Assembly (NCBI GenBank): GCA_964454685.1
Contig: CAYVTZ010000033.1
Location: 1 to 34,792, forward strand
DNA length: 34,792 nucleotides
Direction: 5' to 3'
Source: CAYVTZ01 sp964454685
Lineage (GTDB): Bacteria; Bacillota; Clostridia; Christensenellales; Christensenellaceae
This document shows, in pieces, positions 16,099-24,284 of this stretch. How positions within the stretch are numbered: position 1 is the first letter of the stretch; the number at the start of each line of letters is the position of its first letter. The notes beneath the pieces were generated by a model. The model did no database searches, was not told the origin of the DNA, and was given only the letters and a program-made list of their open reading frames with translations. Both the position numbers and the translations under genes were made by a program.

Positions 16099-17373
16099 AT
16101 GAAAAAACTGATTCGGGATGTTCGTATTGTGACGGGCGAGGGCATCGGCACACAGACAGACATCCTCATAGAGGACAATTTGATTCGAGAGATCGGGCAA
16201 GGTTTGGCAACGACGGACGCGCTGGAAATTGACGCGTCGGGGCTGCTGGCATTCGGCGGATTTGTAGACTTGCACTGCCATTTGCGCGACCCCGGTCTGA
16301 CCTATAAAGAGGACATTGCTTCCGGTACGCGGGCGGCGGCGGCGGGCGGATATACGGCAGTTTGCTGTATGCCCAACACCAAGCCGGTGATTGACACGCC
16401 GGAGGTTTTGCAATACATCACGGAGCAGCAGGCGAGCGCGCGGGTGCTGCCGGTTGCCTGCATCACGCAGGGGATGCAAGGGCAAGTTTTGACAGATTTT
16501 GAAGCGCTGGCGCGCAGCGGGGCAGTGGCGTTTTCCGATGATGGAATGCCGGTTGCCGGCGAAGCGCTACTGCGTGAGGCGATGTGCGAGGCGCGGGGGC
16601 ATGACCGGCTGCTGATGCTGCATGAAGAAGACTTGGCGCAACGCGGCAACGGTGTTGTGAACGACTGCGAAACGGCGCGAGCGATGGGATATCCCGTCAT
16701 CCCTAAGGCAGTGGAGGAGCTGCCCACACAGCGCGATCTTGCGTTGGCGCAGGAGACGGGTGCGCGGGTGCATATCTGTCACGTTTCCACGCGGGGCAGT
16801 TTGGACGCGATTCGTACGGCGAAGCGTGCGGGCGCGCGTGTGACCTGCGAATCTGCGCCGCATTATATTGCGCTGGATGACACGATGCTTGCATCCGGCA
16901 ACACCAATTTGAAGGTGAACCCGCCCATACGCTCTAAGGATGACGTGCAAGCGGTGATTGAGGCGTTATGCGACGGCACGATTGACGCGATTGGCACAGA
17001 CCATGCGCCGCACGCGGCGGAGGAAAAGGCAAGGAGCATGCAGGAGGCTCCCTTTGGACTGATTGGGCTGGAAACGGCATTTGCGGTAGTGCACACCTGC
17101 TTGGTGCGCACGGGCAAGCTGGGTTACTCCGATTTGGCGCGGCTGTTTTGCGAGGCACCGCGCCGCATTTTGGGGATGAACCACGGAAGATTGCAAAAAA
17201 ACGCGATCGCGGATTTGGTTTTAGTTGACCCAAACAAGGAATTCGTGTATTGCGAACAGAATATAGTATCGAAAGCAAAAAACAGTCCGTATCTCGGACA
17301 GACATGGATCGGCAAGCCGGTTCTGACAATGTGTGAAGGAGTAATTACCTATGATAATCGACAAGCTGATTGA
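16099..17373 (+). CDS. pyrC: Dihydroorotase, class I
   Basis: A 424-residue zinc amidohydrolase that closes carbamoyl-aspartate to dihydroorotate. Visible: VDLHCHLRDPG (metal ligands His59 and His61), ASGTRAAAAGGYTAVCCMPNT, a later HICHVSTRGS, and GTDHAPHAAEEKARSMQEAP with the catalytic Asp. I choose ATG 16099 because homologues begin MKKLIRDVRIV; the frame is open from ATG 16039, three bases after the permease stop, and a start there would add 20 residues. In Bacillus pyrB stands before pyrC; here it is absent. The 3' end overlaps pyrF by 23 bases. Confidence 0.93.
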   Translation: MKKLIRDVRIVTGEGIGTQTDILIEDNLIREIGQGLATTDALEIDASGLLAFGGFVDLHCHLRDPGLTYKEDIASGTRAAAAGGYTAVCCMPNTKPVIDTPEVLQYITEQQASARVLPVACITQGMQGQVLTDFEALARSGAVAFSDDGMPVAGEALLREAMCEARGHDRLLMLHEEDLAQRGNGVVNDCETARAMGYPVIPKAVEELPTQRDLALAQETGARVHICHVSTRGSLDAIRTAKRAGARVTCESAPHYIALDDTMLASGNTNLKVNPPIRSKDDVQAVIEALCDGTIDAIGTDHAPHAAEEKARSMQEAPFGLIGLETAFAVVHTCLVRTGKLGYSDLARLFCEAPRRILGMNHGRLQKNAIADLVLVDPNKEFVYCEQNIVSKAKNSPYLGQTWIGKPVLTMCEGVITYDNRQAD

Positions 17374-18280
17374 GCAGATCATTGCGCTGCAAAGCCCGAT
17401 TTGTGTTGGACTGGACACGGCGTTTGACTATATCCCGCAGAGCTTTTTGCAGGGGAGTGGAGACCCGCTGGAATACGCGGCGCAGAACATCTATCGCTTC
17501 AACTGCGCGCTGACGGACGCGGTGTGTGACATTGTGCCTTCCGTGAAAGTACAGTCCGCATACTACGAAATGTACGGATATGCCGGAGTGAAGGCGTTTT
17601 ATGATACGATTGCTTATGCAAAGAGCAAGGGGCTGATCGTGATTGCGGACATCAAGCGTAACGACATTGGAGCGACGGCGGGTGCATATTCCACGGCGTA
17701 CCTTGGGGTTACTCAAGTGGGCGACGCGCGGGTGGCGGCGTTTGACGCGGATTTTGTGACGGTGAACGGATATTTGGGAACGGACGGCATTGCGCCGTTT
17801 GTGCAAGATTGCAAGCAATATGACCGCGGATTGTTTGCGCTGGTCAAAACGTCTAACCAGAGCTCAGGGGAGATTCAAGACCTGAAAGTGGACGGCAAGG
17901 CGATCTACGAGATCATGGCGGACAAGGTGGACGAATGGGGCAGCGAGCTGATTGGTGCTTATGGGTATTCTTCGGTGGGCGCGGTGATTGGGGCAACCTA
18001 TCCGCAGCAGGCGAAAGAGATTCGCGCACAGCATCCGCATTTGTTTGTGCTGATTCCCGGCTATGGCGCACAGGGCGCGGGCGCGGAGGGATTGCTGCCG
18101 AACTTTGACGCAAAGGGATTGGGCGGGGTGGTCAATAACTCACGCGCGATTTTGACGGCGTATCGTAAGCCGGAATACGCGCACCTTGCCTTTGATGCGG
18201 CTGCACGGCAGGCGACCATCGACATGCGCGAGGATATCCTCGGAACATTCCGCAGAAACGGAATTGCAAAAATCGGATAA
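17351..18280 (+). CDS. pyrF: Orotidine-5'-phosphate decarboxylase (type 2)
   Basis: A 309-residue OMP decarboxylase, the last step to UMP. The longer type 2 form is indicated by length and by the catalytic segment ADIKRNDIGATAGAYSTAY (Asp100, Lys102, Asp105) after LCVGLD-like PICVGLDTAFDYIP. The C-terminal LIPGYGAQGAGAEGL and GGVVNNSRAI blocks bind phosphate. The ATG at 17351 lies inside the end of pyrC with GAAGGAG upstream, so the two are translationally coupled. Its position before carA differs from Bacillus, where pyrF precedes pyrE. Confidence 0.94.
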   Translation: MIIDKLIEQIIALQSPICVGLDTAFDYIPQSFLQGSGDPLEYAAQNIYRFNCALTDAVCDIVPSVKVQSAYYEMYGYAGVKAFYDTIAYAKSKGLIVIADIKRNDIGATAGAYSTAYLGVTQVGDARVAAFDADFVTVNGYLGTDGIAPFVQDCKQYDRGLFALVKTSNQSSGEIQDLKVDGKAIYEIMADKVDEWGSELIGAYGYSSVGAVIGATYPQQAKEIRAQHPHLFVLIPGYGAQGAGAEGLLPNFDAKGLGGVVNNSRAILTAYRKPEYAHLAFDAAARQATIDMREDILGTFRRNGIAKIG

Positions 18281-18307
18281 CAATTTTTTAGATATAGGAG
18301 AGACGTG

Positions 18308-19408
18308 ATGGCATATTTAACGTTGGAAGACGGAACCATTTTTAAAGGTGATACATTCGGCGCATGCGGCGACGTGATGGGCGAGGTGGTCTTTAATACG
18401 GGTATGACGGGCTATCAGGAAGTATTGACAGACCCATCTTATTGCGGGCAGATTGTGGTGATGACCTATCCGCTGATCGGCAACTACGGGCTGAACGATG
18501 AGGATGCAGAGTCGCGCAGACCTTTTGTGCGGGCGTTTGTGATGCGGGAATCCTGCGAGGAGCCCTCTAACTGGAGAAATGAGGGCAGCATGGCGCAATA
18601 CCTGGAACGCTTTGGCGTGATGGGACTTGCGGGCATCGACACGCGCGAATTGACACGCAAACTGCGGGACAAGGGAACGATGCGCGGCATCATTACGCAA
18701 GACCCGCCGTCCTCCATGCAGATCGATACCATGATGGCATTCTCGATTGACAAGCCGGTGGAACAGGTGACTTGTGAGGAAAAATACGTTGCGGGTGAAG
18801 GCACGCGGCGTGTGGCGGTGCTGGACTTTGGCATGAAAGAAAACATTCTGCGCAGCCTGGTGAAGCGCGGCTGCGAGTGCACAGTGTTTCCGGCATTGAG
18901 CGATCCGCAGGAAATCCTTGCGGGCGGATTTGATGGGTTGATGCTGACCAACGGCCCGGGAGACCCTAAAGAGAACACGACGATCATTGAGAATTTAAAG
19001 GTGCTGATCGGTCAAATGCCTATTTTCGGCATCTGTCTTGGGCATCAGTTGGTGGCGCTGGCGATGGGGGCGGACACAGAAAAGCTGAAATACGGGCATC
19101 GCGGTTCCAACCACCCTGTCAAGGATATGCAGAAGAACAAGGTATTTATTACATCTCAAAATCACGGCTACACCATTACCAATCGTTCGCTGCCGGATTG
19201 CGCGGTGATTTCGCACAAGAGCTGGAACGATCAGACCATTGAGGGTGTGCGCTACATTGGATATCCCATGTTTACCGTGCAGTTTCACCCGGAGGCGGCG
19301 CCGGGACCGGAGGACTCCGCATATTTATTCGATGAATTTATGGAAATGATTGACGAGGAAAAGAGGAAGCATGATCAAGAAGCAATTCAGACAATCCGTT
19401 ATTTCTAA
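18308..19408 (+). CDS. carA: Carbamoyl-phosphate synthase, small (glutaminase) subunit
   Basis: A 366-residue subunit that hydrolyses glutamine and passes ammonia to the large subunit. The N-terminal domain starts MAYLTLEDGTIFKGDTFGA and has FNTGMTGYQEVLTDPSY. The class I glutamine amidotransferase domain has LTNGPGDP, FGICLGHQLVALA (nucleophile Cys) and VQFHPEAAPGPEDS (His and Glu of the triad). GGAG precedes ATG 18308; a GTG at 18305 is directly before it. The C-terminus runs 38 bases into pyrK. The partner carB, which normally follows, is not in the window. Confidence 0.94.
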   Translation: MAYLTLEDGTIFKGDTFGACGDVMGEVVFNTGMTGYQEVLTDPSYCGQIVVMTYPLIGNYGLNDEDAESRRPFVRAFVMRESCEEPSNWRNEGSMAQYLERFGVMGLAGIDTRELTRKLRDKGTMRGIITQDPPSSMQIDTMMAFSIDKPVEQVTCEEKYVAGEGTRRVAVLDFGMKENILRSLVKRGCECTVFPALSDPQEILAGGFDGLMLTNGPGDPKENTTIIENLKVLIGQMPIFGICLGHQLVALAMGADTEKLKYGHRGSNHPVKDMQKNKVFITSQNHGYTITNRSLPDCAVISHKSWNDQTIEGVRYIGYPMFTVQFHPEAAPGPEDSAYLFDEFMEMIDEEKRKHDQEAIQTIRYF

Positions 19409-20147
19409 CGAGCGGATTGCGCAAAATACATACTTGCTCAAGTTGGACTGCGAGGACGATTTTTTGAAGCGTTTTGTCGCAGGACAGTTTGCGCACATCA
19501 AGATTCCACAGGCGCAGGAGCTTTTGCTGCGCAGACCCATTAGCATCAATGATGTGGATTTGGACAAAAAAGAGGTACACTTCATCTACCAGACGGCGGG
19601 CAAAGGCACGACAAAGCTGGCGCAGATTGCGGCAGGCGCGCAGGTGGAGGTGCTGATGCCGCTGGGCAACGGATTCCGGTTGCCGCAGGAGGCGAAAAAT
19701 ATTTGGCTGATCGGCGGCGGCGTGGGCGTTGCGCCGCTCAAGGCGTTTGGCACGATGTACCCCGATCGCAAGTTCCGCTCCTTCCTTGGGTTCCGCGGTG
19801 CGGCGTTTGCGTATCAGGTGGAGGACTTTGAACGGTTTTCCGAGGTGCGGGTGGCGACGGACGACGGCACACTGGGGCATTGCGGATTTGCGGTGCAGCT
19901 TTTGGCGGAGCAGCTGAAGCAGGAGCGACCGGACGCGATTTGCGCGTGTGGCCCTGCGCCCTTCTTTCGGGCGTTGGCGTGCGCTGTGCCAAAGGACATT
20001 TTGACGTATGTTTCCCTGGAGCAGCACATGGGCTGTGGCACGGGCGGTTGCGCGGTTTGCGTATGCGCGGTCGGCGGCGAATATAAAAAGGTGTGCCTGC
20101 AAGGGCCGGTGTTTGAGATGCGGGAGGTGAATGCGCTGTATGACTGA
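19371..20147 (+). CDS. pyrK: Dihydroorotate dehydrogenase B, electron transfer subunit
   Basis: A 258-residue iron-sulfur flavoprotein that passes electrons from PyrD to NAD+. Seen: FAD-binding LLRRPISIND, the NAD-binding IGGGVGVAPLKAFG, and the C-terminal [2Fe-2S] cysteines in EQHMGCGTGGCAVCVC and KKVCLQGPVF. The ATG at 19371, after AAGAGGAAG, gives the family start MIKKQFRQSVI; the upstream ATG at 19350 would add seven residues. It begins inside carA, and its last codons overlap pyrD. Confidence 0.94.
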   Translation: MIKKQFRQSVISNERIAQNTYLLKLDCEDDFLKRFVAGQFAHIKIPQAQELLLRRPISINDVDLDKKEVHFIYQTAGKGTTKLAQIAAGAQVEVLMPLGNGFRLPQEAKNIWLIGGGVGVAPLKAFGTMYPDRKFRSFLGFRGAAFAYQVEDFERFSEVRVATDDGTLGHCGFAVQLLAEQLKQERPDAICACGPAPFFRALACAVPKDILTYVSLEQHMGCGTGGCAVCVCAVGGEYKKVCLQGPVFEMREVNALYD

Positions 20148-21051
20148 TATGAGTTTGAAGGTATGCGGCGTGACATTTCGAAATCCGGTGATCGCGGCAT
20201 CCGGCACGTTTGGATTTGGAGAAGAATACGCGCAGTTTGTGGACTTTGCCGATTTGGGCGGTATCTCGCTTAAGGCATTGACCAAGGAACCGCGGCAGGG
20301 AAATCCGCCTATCCGAATCGCGGAAACGGCGAGCGGCATTTTGAACGCGGTGGGGCTGCAAAACCCCGGAGTGGATGCGTTTTTAAAAACGGTATATCCG
20401 CGTATCAAAAAGCTGCCCACGGTGCTGATTGCAAACATTGCGGGGGCGTGCGTGGACGATTATGTATATGTAGCACAGCGACTGGAGGATACGGAGATTC
20501 CGCTGTTTGAAATCAATGTATCCTGCCCGAATGTGAAGCATGGCGGTGTGAACTTTGGCACGGATGCGGCGACGCTGCGCGGTGTGGTGGAGGCGGTGCG
20601 CAAAGTGACAAAAAAGCCGTTAATCATCAAGCTGACGCCGAACGTGACGCGCATTGCGGACATGGCGCAAGCAGCGAAGGACGGCGGTGCGGACGCGCTG
20701 TCGCTGATCAACACATTGACCGGTATGGCAATCAACGCGAGGACGCGCAGACCTATCATTGCAAATGTGACGGGCGGCTTGTCCGGCGCGGCGGTGAAGC
20801 CGGTTGCGCTGCGTATGGTGCACGAGGTGTTTCAGGCGAAACTGGGGCTGCCTATTATTGGCATGGGTGGCATCATGAGTGGGGAGGACGCGGCGGAATT
20901 TATGATCGCGGGCGCGAACCTGCTGATGGTGGGAACGGCGAATATGCGTGACCCGAACGCGATTCCCACGATTGCGGCGCAGCTTGCGCAATTTGCGCAG
21001 GAACAGTGCGTGGGAAACATTGCGGAACTGACGGGAACGCTGGCTTTGTGA
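20140..21051 (+). CDS. pyrD: Dihydroorotate dehydrogenase B, catalytic subunit
   Basis: A 303-residue FMN enzyme oxidising dihydroorotate to orotate. Marks of the class 1B form are NPVIAASGTFGFGEEYAQF, GGISLKALT, NPGVDAF, FEINVSCPNVKHGG with the catalytic Cys in the usual position, LINTLTGMAI, and IIGMGGIMSGEDAAEFMIAG for the phosphate of FMN. The start is set at ATG 20140 (8-base overlap with pyrK); ATG 20131 follows GGGAGG too closely, and ATG 20149 is also possible. It forms a heterotetramer with PyrK. Confidence 0.95.
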   Translation: MTDMSLKVCGVTFRNPVIAASGTFGFGEEYAQFVDFADLGGISLKALTKEPRQGNPPIRIAETASGILNAVGLQNPGVDAFLKTVYPRIKKLPTVLIANIAGACVDDYVYVAQRLEDTEIPLFEINVSCPNVKHGGVNFGTDAATLRGVVEAVRKVTKKPLIIKLTPNVTRIADMAQAAKDGGADALSLINTLTGMAINARTRRPIIANVTGGLSGAAVKPVALRMVHEVFQAKLGLPIIGMGGIMSGEDAAEFMIAGANLLMVGTANMRDPNAIPTIAAQLAQFAQEQCVGNIAELTGTLAL

Positions 21052-21097
21052 AGTGTTTGAAGCGTTGTTGGACTGAAATGCACAGAGGATCGGTGGT

Positions 21098-21129
21098 GTA
21101 CTTTTCTTTTTAGAAAAAAAGAAAAGTAC
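21098..21129. repeat. Perfect long hairpin at the start of the tandem repeat tract
   Basis: GTACTTTTCTTTTT (21098-21111) pairs perfectly with AAAAAGAAAAGTAC (21116-21129) around a 4-base loop. The run of T in one arm and A in the other makes a possible bidirectional terminator or attenuator between pyrD and pyrE. The right arm recurs at the start of each 120-bp repeat, but only this first copy has the full left arm. Confidence 0.75.
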
Positions 21130-21479
21130 CAAAAGAAAAACCAATCCGTGAGTTCGTTGGAGCGGTGCTGTGATAGGCAGCATTCAGGGGAACGTTGGCG
21201 CACGGGGAGTAAGCAATATGCTGTTCTTTTCAGGAAAAAAGAAAAGTACCAAAAGAAAAACCAATCCGTGAGTTCGTTGGAGCGGTGCTGTGATAGGCAG
21301 CATTCAGGGGAACGTTGGCGCACGGGGAGTAAGCAATATGCTGTTCTTTTCAGAAGAAAGAAAAGTGCCAAAAGAAAAACCAGTCCATGAATTTGTTGGA
21401 GCGGCGCTGTGATAGGCGGTATGCAGGGGAACGCCGAGACGCAGAGGTTGGGAAATAGTCTTTTCAGGAAACAAGAAAA
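21121..21479 (+). repeat. Three tandem copies of a 120-bp repeat between pyrD and pyrE
   Basis: Copy 1 (21121-21240) and copy 2 (21241-21360) are identical except for a few bases at their right ends; copy 3 (21361-21479) is about 119 bp and diverged. Each begins GAAAAGTACCAAAAG-like and ends in a TTCTTTTCAGGAAAA-like stretch. Frames through the tract are open only because the period is divisible by three; the translations are repetitive and have no ribosome binding sites, so it is treated as non-coding. The whole pyrD-pyrE gap of 503 bp consists of this tract, the hairpin before it and the pyrE leader. Confidence 0.9.
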
Positions 21480-21554
21480 AAGATCGATCAAATCAGGATG
21501 TATTCAAGAGGAAGTGCCGAGGGGCAGGGAATTAAAAATAAAGGAGAGCGAGAA

Positions 21555-22133
21555 ATGTTAAGCAGAGAAGAGATCATTCAAATTTTTAAGGACAAAGAAG
21601 TGATGTTGGAGGGGCATTTTTTGCTGACATCCGGCAGGCATTCGGATAAATATATGCAGTGCGCAAAACTGTTTCAGTATGCGGATGTTTCGGAGATGAT
21701 TTGCAAGCAGCTTGCGGAGCAGTTCGCGGGCGACGACATTGAACTGGTGGTGGGGCCTGCGATTGGCGGCATCATCATGGCATACGAGATGTCCCGCCAG
21801 CTTGGTGTGAAGAATATTTTTGCGGAGCGCGAAAACGGAGCGATGACGCTGCGCCGTGGCTTTGAAGTTCGGCCGGGAACGCGCGTGCTGGTGACGGAGG
21901 ACGTGGTGACGACGGGTGGCTCTGTCAAGGAAGTGATCGCGCTGCTCAAAGAGATGGGCGCAAACGTAGTAGGCGTAGGCAGCGTGGTAGACCGCAGTGC
22001 GGGCAACGTGGACTTTGGGGTGCCTTTTAAGGCGGTGTTGCCACTGGAAGTGGTGTCCTATGACGCGGCAGAGTGCCCCATCTGCAAGACAGGCGCTGAA
22101 CTGGTGAAACCGGGAAGCCGCAAGGTGAAGTAG
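21555..22133 (+). CDS. pyrE: Orotate phosphoribosyltransferase
   Basis: A 192-residue enzyme joining orotate and PRPP to OMP. Seen: EGHFLLTSGRHSDKYMQCAK, VVGPAIGGIIMAYEMSRQLG, AERENGAMTLRRGFEV with the substrate-contacting loop, and the PRPP motif VLVTEDVVTTGGSVKEVI. The C-terminal CPICKTGAELVKPGSRK tail is typical of the longer Clostridia form. ATG 21555 follows AAGGAG; an upstream in-frame start at 21498 would add non-family residues. It is separated from pyrD by a 503-bp repeat-bearing gap, so it may also have its own promoter. Stop codon is TAG. Confidence 0.94.
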   Translation: MLSREEIIQIFKDKEVMLEGHFLLTSGRHSDKYMQCAKLFQYADVSEMICKQLAEQFAGDDIELVVGPAIGGIIMAYEMSRQLGVKNIFAERENGAMTLRRGFEVRPGTRVLVTEDVVTTGGSVKEVIALLKEMGANVVGVGSVVDRSAGNVDFGVPFKAVLPLEVVSYDAAECPICKTGAELVKPGSRKVK

Positions 22134-22159
22134 TTCGGCTCAGTAGGCGAATACAGGAT

Positions 22160-22193
22160 AAAAAGAGGTCATCCGCTATGATGTGGATGACCT
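22160..22193 (-). terminator. Terminator for the minus-strand channel gene
   Basis: AGGTCATCC (22166-22174) pairs perfectly with GGATGACCT (22185-22193). On the minus strand the stem is followed by CTTTTTATCC, a fair U tract; on the plus strand no T run follows, so its effect on pyrE transcripts is uncertain. Confidence 0.6.
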
Positions 22194-22215
22194 TACATAT
22201 AGAAAATAAATGGAG

Positions 22216-22941
22216 TTATTCAGCAGGAGAATCTGTCTTTTGCTGTTTGCTCAATTCAGTCATGAAGCCTGCGGTAATAACGCCTGCAGGTAATGCAATC
22301 ATAGCCACACCAAAGATGGACGATAGCATACTAACGACTTTTCCGGCAGCAGTGACAGGGTAGATGTCGCCATAGCCAACGGTTGTCAGCGCTGTGGTAG
22401 CCCAATACACTGCATCAAAGTAGTTTTCGAATGAATTAGGCTCTATGTTAAACATAATTAATGCGGTGATTATAATATAAGCTGCAACAACAAAGAAGAG
22501 CGACAGCAAAAGCCGTTTATTGTTGAGAAAAACATTTTTGATGATTTGGAAGTTTTTGGAATACTTTAAGCCTTTGAAAATGCGGAATATTTTAAACAAA
22601 CGCAGTAATCTAAGCAAGAAAAAGGTGGGGGAAAGCAAACCAAAATAGGGAATAATTGAAAGCAAATCGATGATTGCGGCGGGAGTTACGGGATATAATA
22701 CATAAGATAATTTCCCCTTTTTTAGCTTTTCATCGGCTGTTTTGAAACGAAGGATATAGTCAATAATAAATACTGCCGTTGATATTGTTTCAATAATATA
22801 AAAAAAAACAGAGTCCTCTTTGAAGAAAAGAGGCAGAACTCCCATGAATACTGCTGAAAGTATCAATATGTCGTACACAGTAGATTTTGGGTTTTTGCCG
22901 GAGCTAGGTTCGATGATTTTGAATAAGTCACGATTCTTCAT
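22216..22941 (-). CDS. Voltage-gated-type potassium channel (6-TM Kch family)
   Basis: A 241-residue membrane protein with six hydrophobic segments. The selectivity filter is TTALTTVGYGDIYPVTAAGK (key TVGYG). The fourth segment FFLLRLLRLFKIFRIF carries Arg/Lys every third or fourth residue, as in a voltage sensor. There is no cytoplasmic RCK domain; the C-terminus is short (ELSKQQKTDSPAE). I choose the internal Met at 22941 (GAGGT 6-7 bases upstream) rather than 22980, whose codons lie within the terminator hairpin. It would conduct K+ across the membrane to set potential or potassium balance. Confidence 0.9.
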   Translation of the reverse strand: MKNRDLFKIIEPSSGKNPKSTVYDILILSAVFMGVLPLFFKEDSVFFYIIETISTAVFIIDYILRFKTADEKLKKGKLSYVLYPVTPAAIIDLLSIIPYFGLLSPTFFLLRLLRLFKIFRIFKGLKYSKNFQIIKNVFLNNKRLLLSLFFVVAAYIIITALIMFNIEPNSFENYFDAVYWATTALTTVGYGDIYPVTAAGKVVSMLSSIFGVAMIALPAGVITAGFMTELSKQQKTDSPAE

Positions 22942-22957
22942 GAATTGACCTCGTATT

Positions 22958-22991
22958 AAAAATCTCCCATGTTCACACATGGGAGATTTTT
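22958..22991 (-). terminator. Strong bidirectional terminator
   Basis: A perfect 14-base stem, AAAAATCTCCCATG (22958-22971) with CATGGGAGATTTTT (22978-22991), and a 6-base loop, with A runs on one side and T runs on the other. It ends the dehydrogenase transcript on the minus strand, only 16 bases before the channel start codon. Confidence 0.9.
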
Positions 22992-23007
22992 GATTCGGTT
23001 TTGGAGT

Positions 23008-24264
23008 TTACAGCGCTTTTGCGTGTGCAAGCAGATATTTTTCTGCTTCTGCGCACCAAAGTCCGTTTGCGCCTTCGACGATTTTTGCGAGCTCTGCGAA
23101 CATCGGGTCGTTTTTGCCCAGCTCTGCAAAATCATCAATGGCGGTCAGTGGCATATTGATCTGATTGTAAATCAGCTTTTTGCCGCCGGGGATGTCGTGC
23201 AGGCCTAAGGTTGCTTCGGGCACACAGTTGAGACCGCCTACGTGCGTGATCATAGCGGAGGGGTTGATCTTGCCGCTGCTCATCATATCCAGAGCTTCGC
23301 GCAGATCGTCTGTGTTTCCGCCGGAATTGCTGCACAGGTGCGTTGCGGCATAGTGCACGTTGTAAAAGTTGAACTCTGCCGTGAATTTGGTGTTGGTGGG
23401 GCCTGCAAAGAAGTTCATGCAGCCATCCTGACCCAGCAGACGATCGCCCATTTCCACAACGGGTTTGACGGGAGCCATCACAAACACATCATTGAAGCCT
23501 GTGCCGCCTGTGAGGGAGAGCACATATGCTTCGTCCTTTTCCGCGGTATTAACATAGTGCAGTTCCACGCCGATGGACTTTGCATACTCCTCGGAATAGA
23601 TGGAACGCGCACGCGCTAGGCGTACATTGTCAATATCCGTAACAACGAGCAGAGAAGGTCTGCGGTTGCAATGCAGCGCATAGTCGATGGTGCCGAGACC
23701 CATCGGGCCCACACCTGCAAGCACTGCCATTTTGCCGCCTTCCACGATGCCCATTTCATGAACATAGCTGCCGTATTTGGTGTGGAAGCAGCAATGGAAG
23801 CCGCCGATGATGCAGCTCATAGGCTCTGCAAGCGATCCGAAGTAGAACGCGTCGCCTTCATATTTCAAAAAGCAGTTGGTGATGAACACTTCTTTGGGGA
23901 TGATGATGTATGTAGCATCACCGCCATAGTAGGGGTAGGAATAGCCGGGGGATTCCAGCGAGCCTTTGTAGAACATGGCGGGCTGAACGGTGAACTTGTC
24001 ACCCGGATTTGCGAGGTGCGCAACATTCTTGCCAAGCTCTACGACCTCGCCGCAGAATTCGTGCCCAATGATGATCGGGTTTTCGGCGACATTGTCCGGT
24101 ACGCGTTTGTGATCGCTACCCTGAATGGCCGCTTTATAACTCGACATACACAGGCTGTCCGAAATCACTTTTGCAAGGATTTCATCTTCGGTGATTGCCG
24201 GAAGCTCGAACTCTTCGAGACGCAAATCACTTTTGCCGTACAATCTGACTGCTTTTGTTTTCAT
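23008..24264 (-). CDS. Zinc-binding medium-chain dehydrogenase, L-sorbose-1-phosphate reductase-like
   Basis: A 418-residue NAD(P)-dependent polyol/sugar dehydrogenase. Cys39 (SDSLCMSSYKA) and His68-Glu69 (IIIGHEFCGEVVELG) are zinc-site positions; the dinucleotide-binding fold has MAVLAGVGPMGLGTIDYAL. The opening KAVRLYGKSDLRLEEFELPA, the motif DSLCMSSYKAAIQGSDHKRV and the length match the SorE (sorbose-1-phosphate reductase) branch. GGAGG precedes the ATG. It lies 20 bp after the DeoR regulator gene on the same strand, so it is probably co-transcribed with and controlled by it. No phosphotransferase or kinase gene is next to it, so the substrate is open. Confidence 0.85.
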   Translation of the reverse strand: MKTKAVRLYGKSDLRLEEFELPAITEDEILAKVISDSLCMSSYKAAIQGSDHKRVPDNVAENPIIIGHEFCGEVVELGKNVAHLANPGDKFTVQPAMFYKGSLESPGYSYPYYGGDATYIIIPKEVFITNCFLKYEGDAFYFGSLAEPMSCIIGGFHCCFHTKYGSYVHEMGIVEGGKMAVLAGVGPMGLGTIDYALHCNRRPSLLVVTDIDNVRLARARSIYSEEYAKSIGVELHYVNTAEKDEAYVLSLTGGTGFNDVFVMAPVKPVVEMGDRLLGQDGCMNFFAGPTNTKFTAEFNFYNVHYAATHLCSNSGGNTDDLREALDMMSSGKINPSAMITHVGGLNCVPEATLGLHDIPGGKKLIYNQINMPLTAIDDFAELGKNDPMFAELAKIVEGANGLWCAEAEKYLLAHAKAL

Positions 24265-24284
24265 GGGTTACCTCCAAATATTAT

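Noticed and set aside
19338..20438. 366-residue minus-strand open frame across carA, pyrK and pyrD
   Set aside because: A shadow of three clear pyr genes; Arg/His/Leu-rich and without motifs.
21121..21479. CRISPR array
   Set aside because: The units are 120-bp direct tandem repeats without unique spacers of even size and no cas genes are present.
20832..21491. 219-residue minus-strand frame across the 120-bp repeats
   Set aside because: Open because the repeat length is a multiple of three; the translation is a repeated 40-residue string with no start signal.
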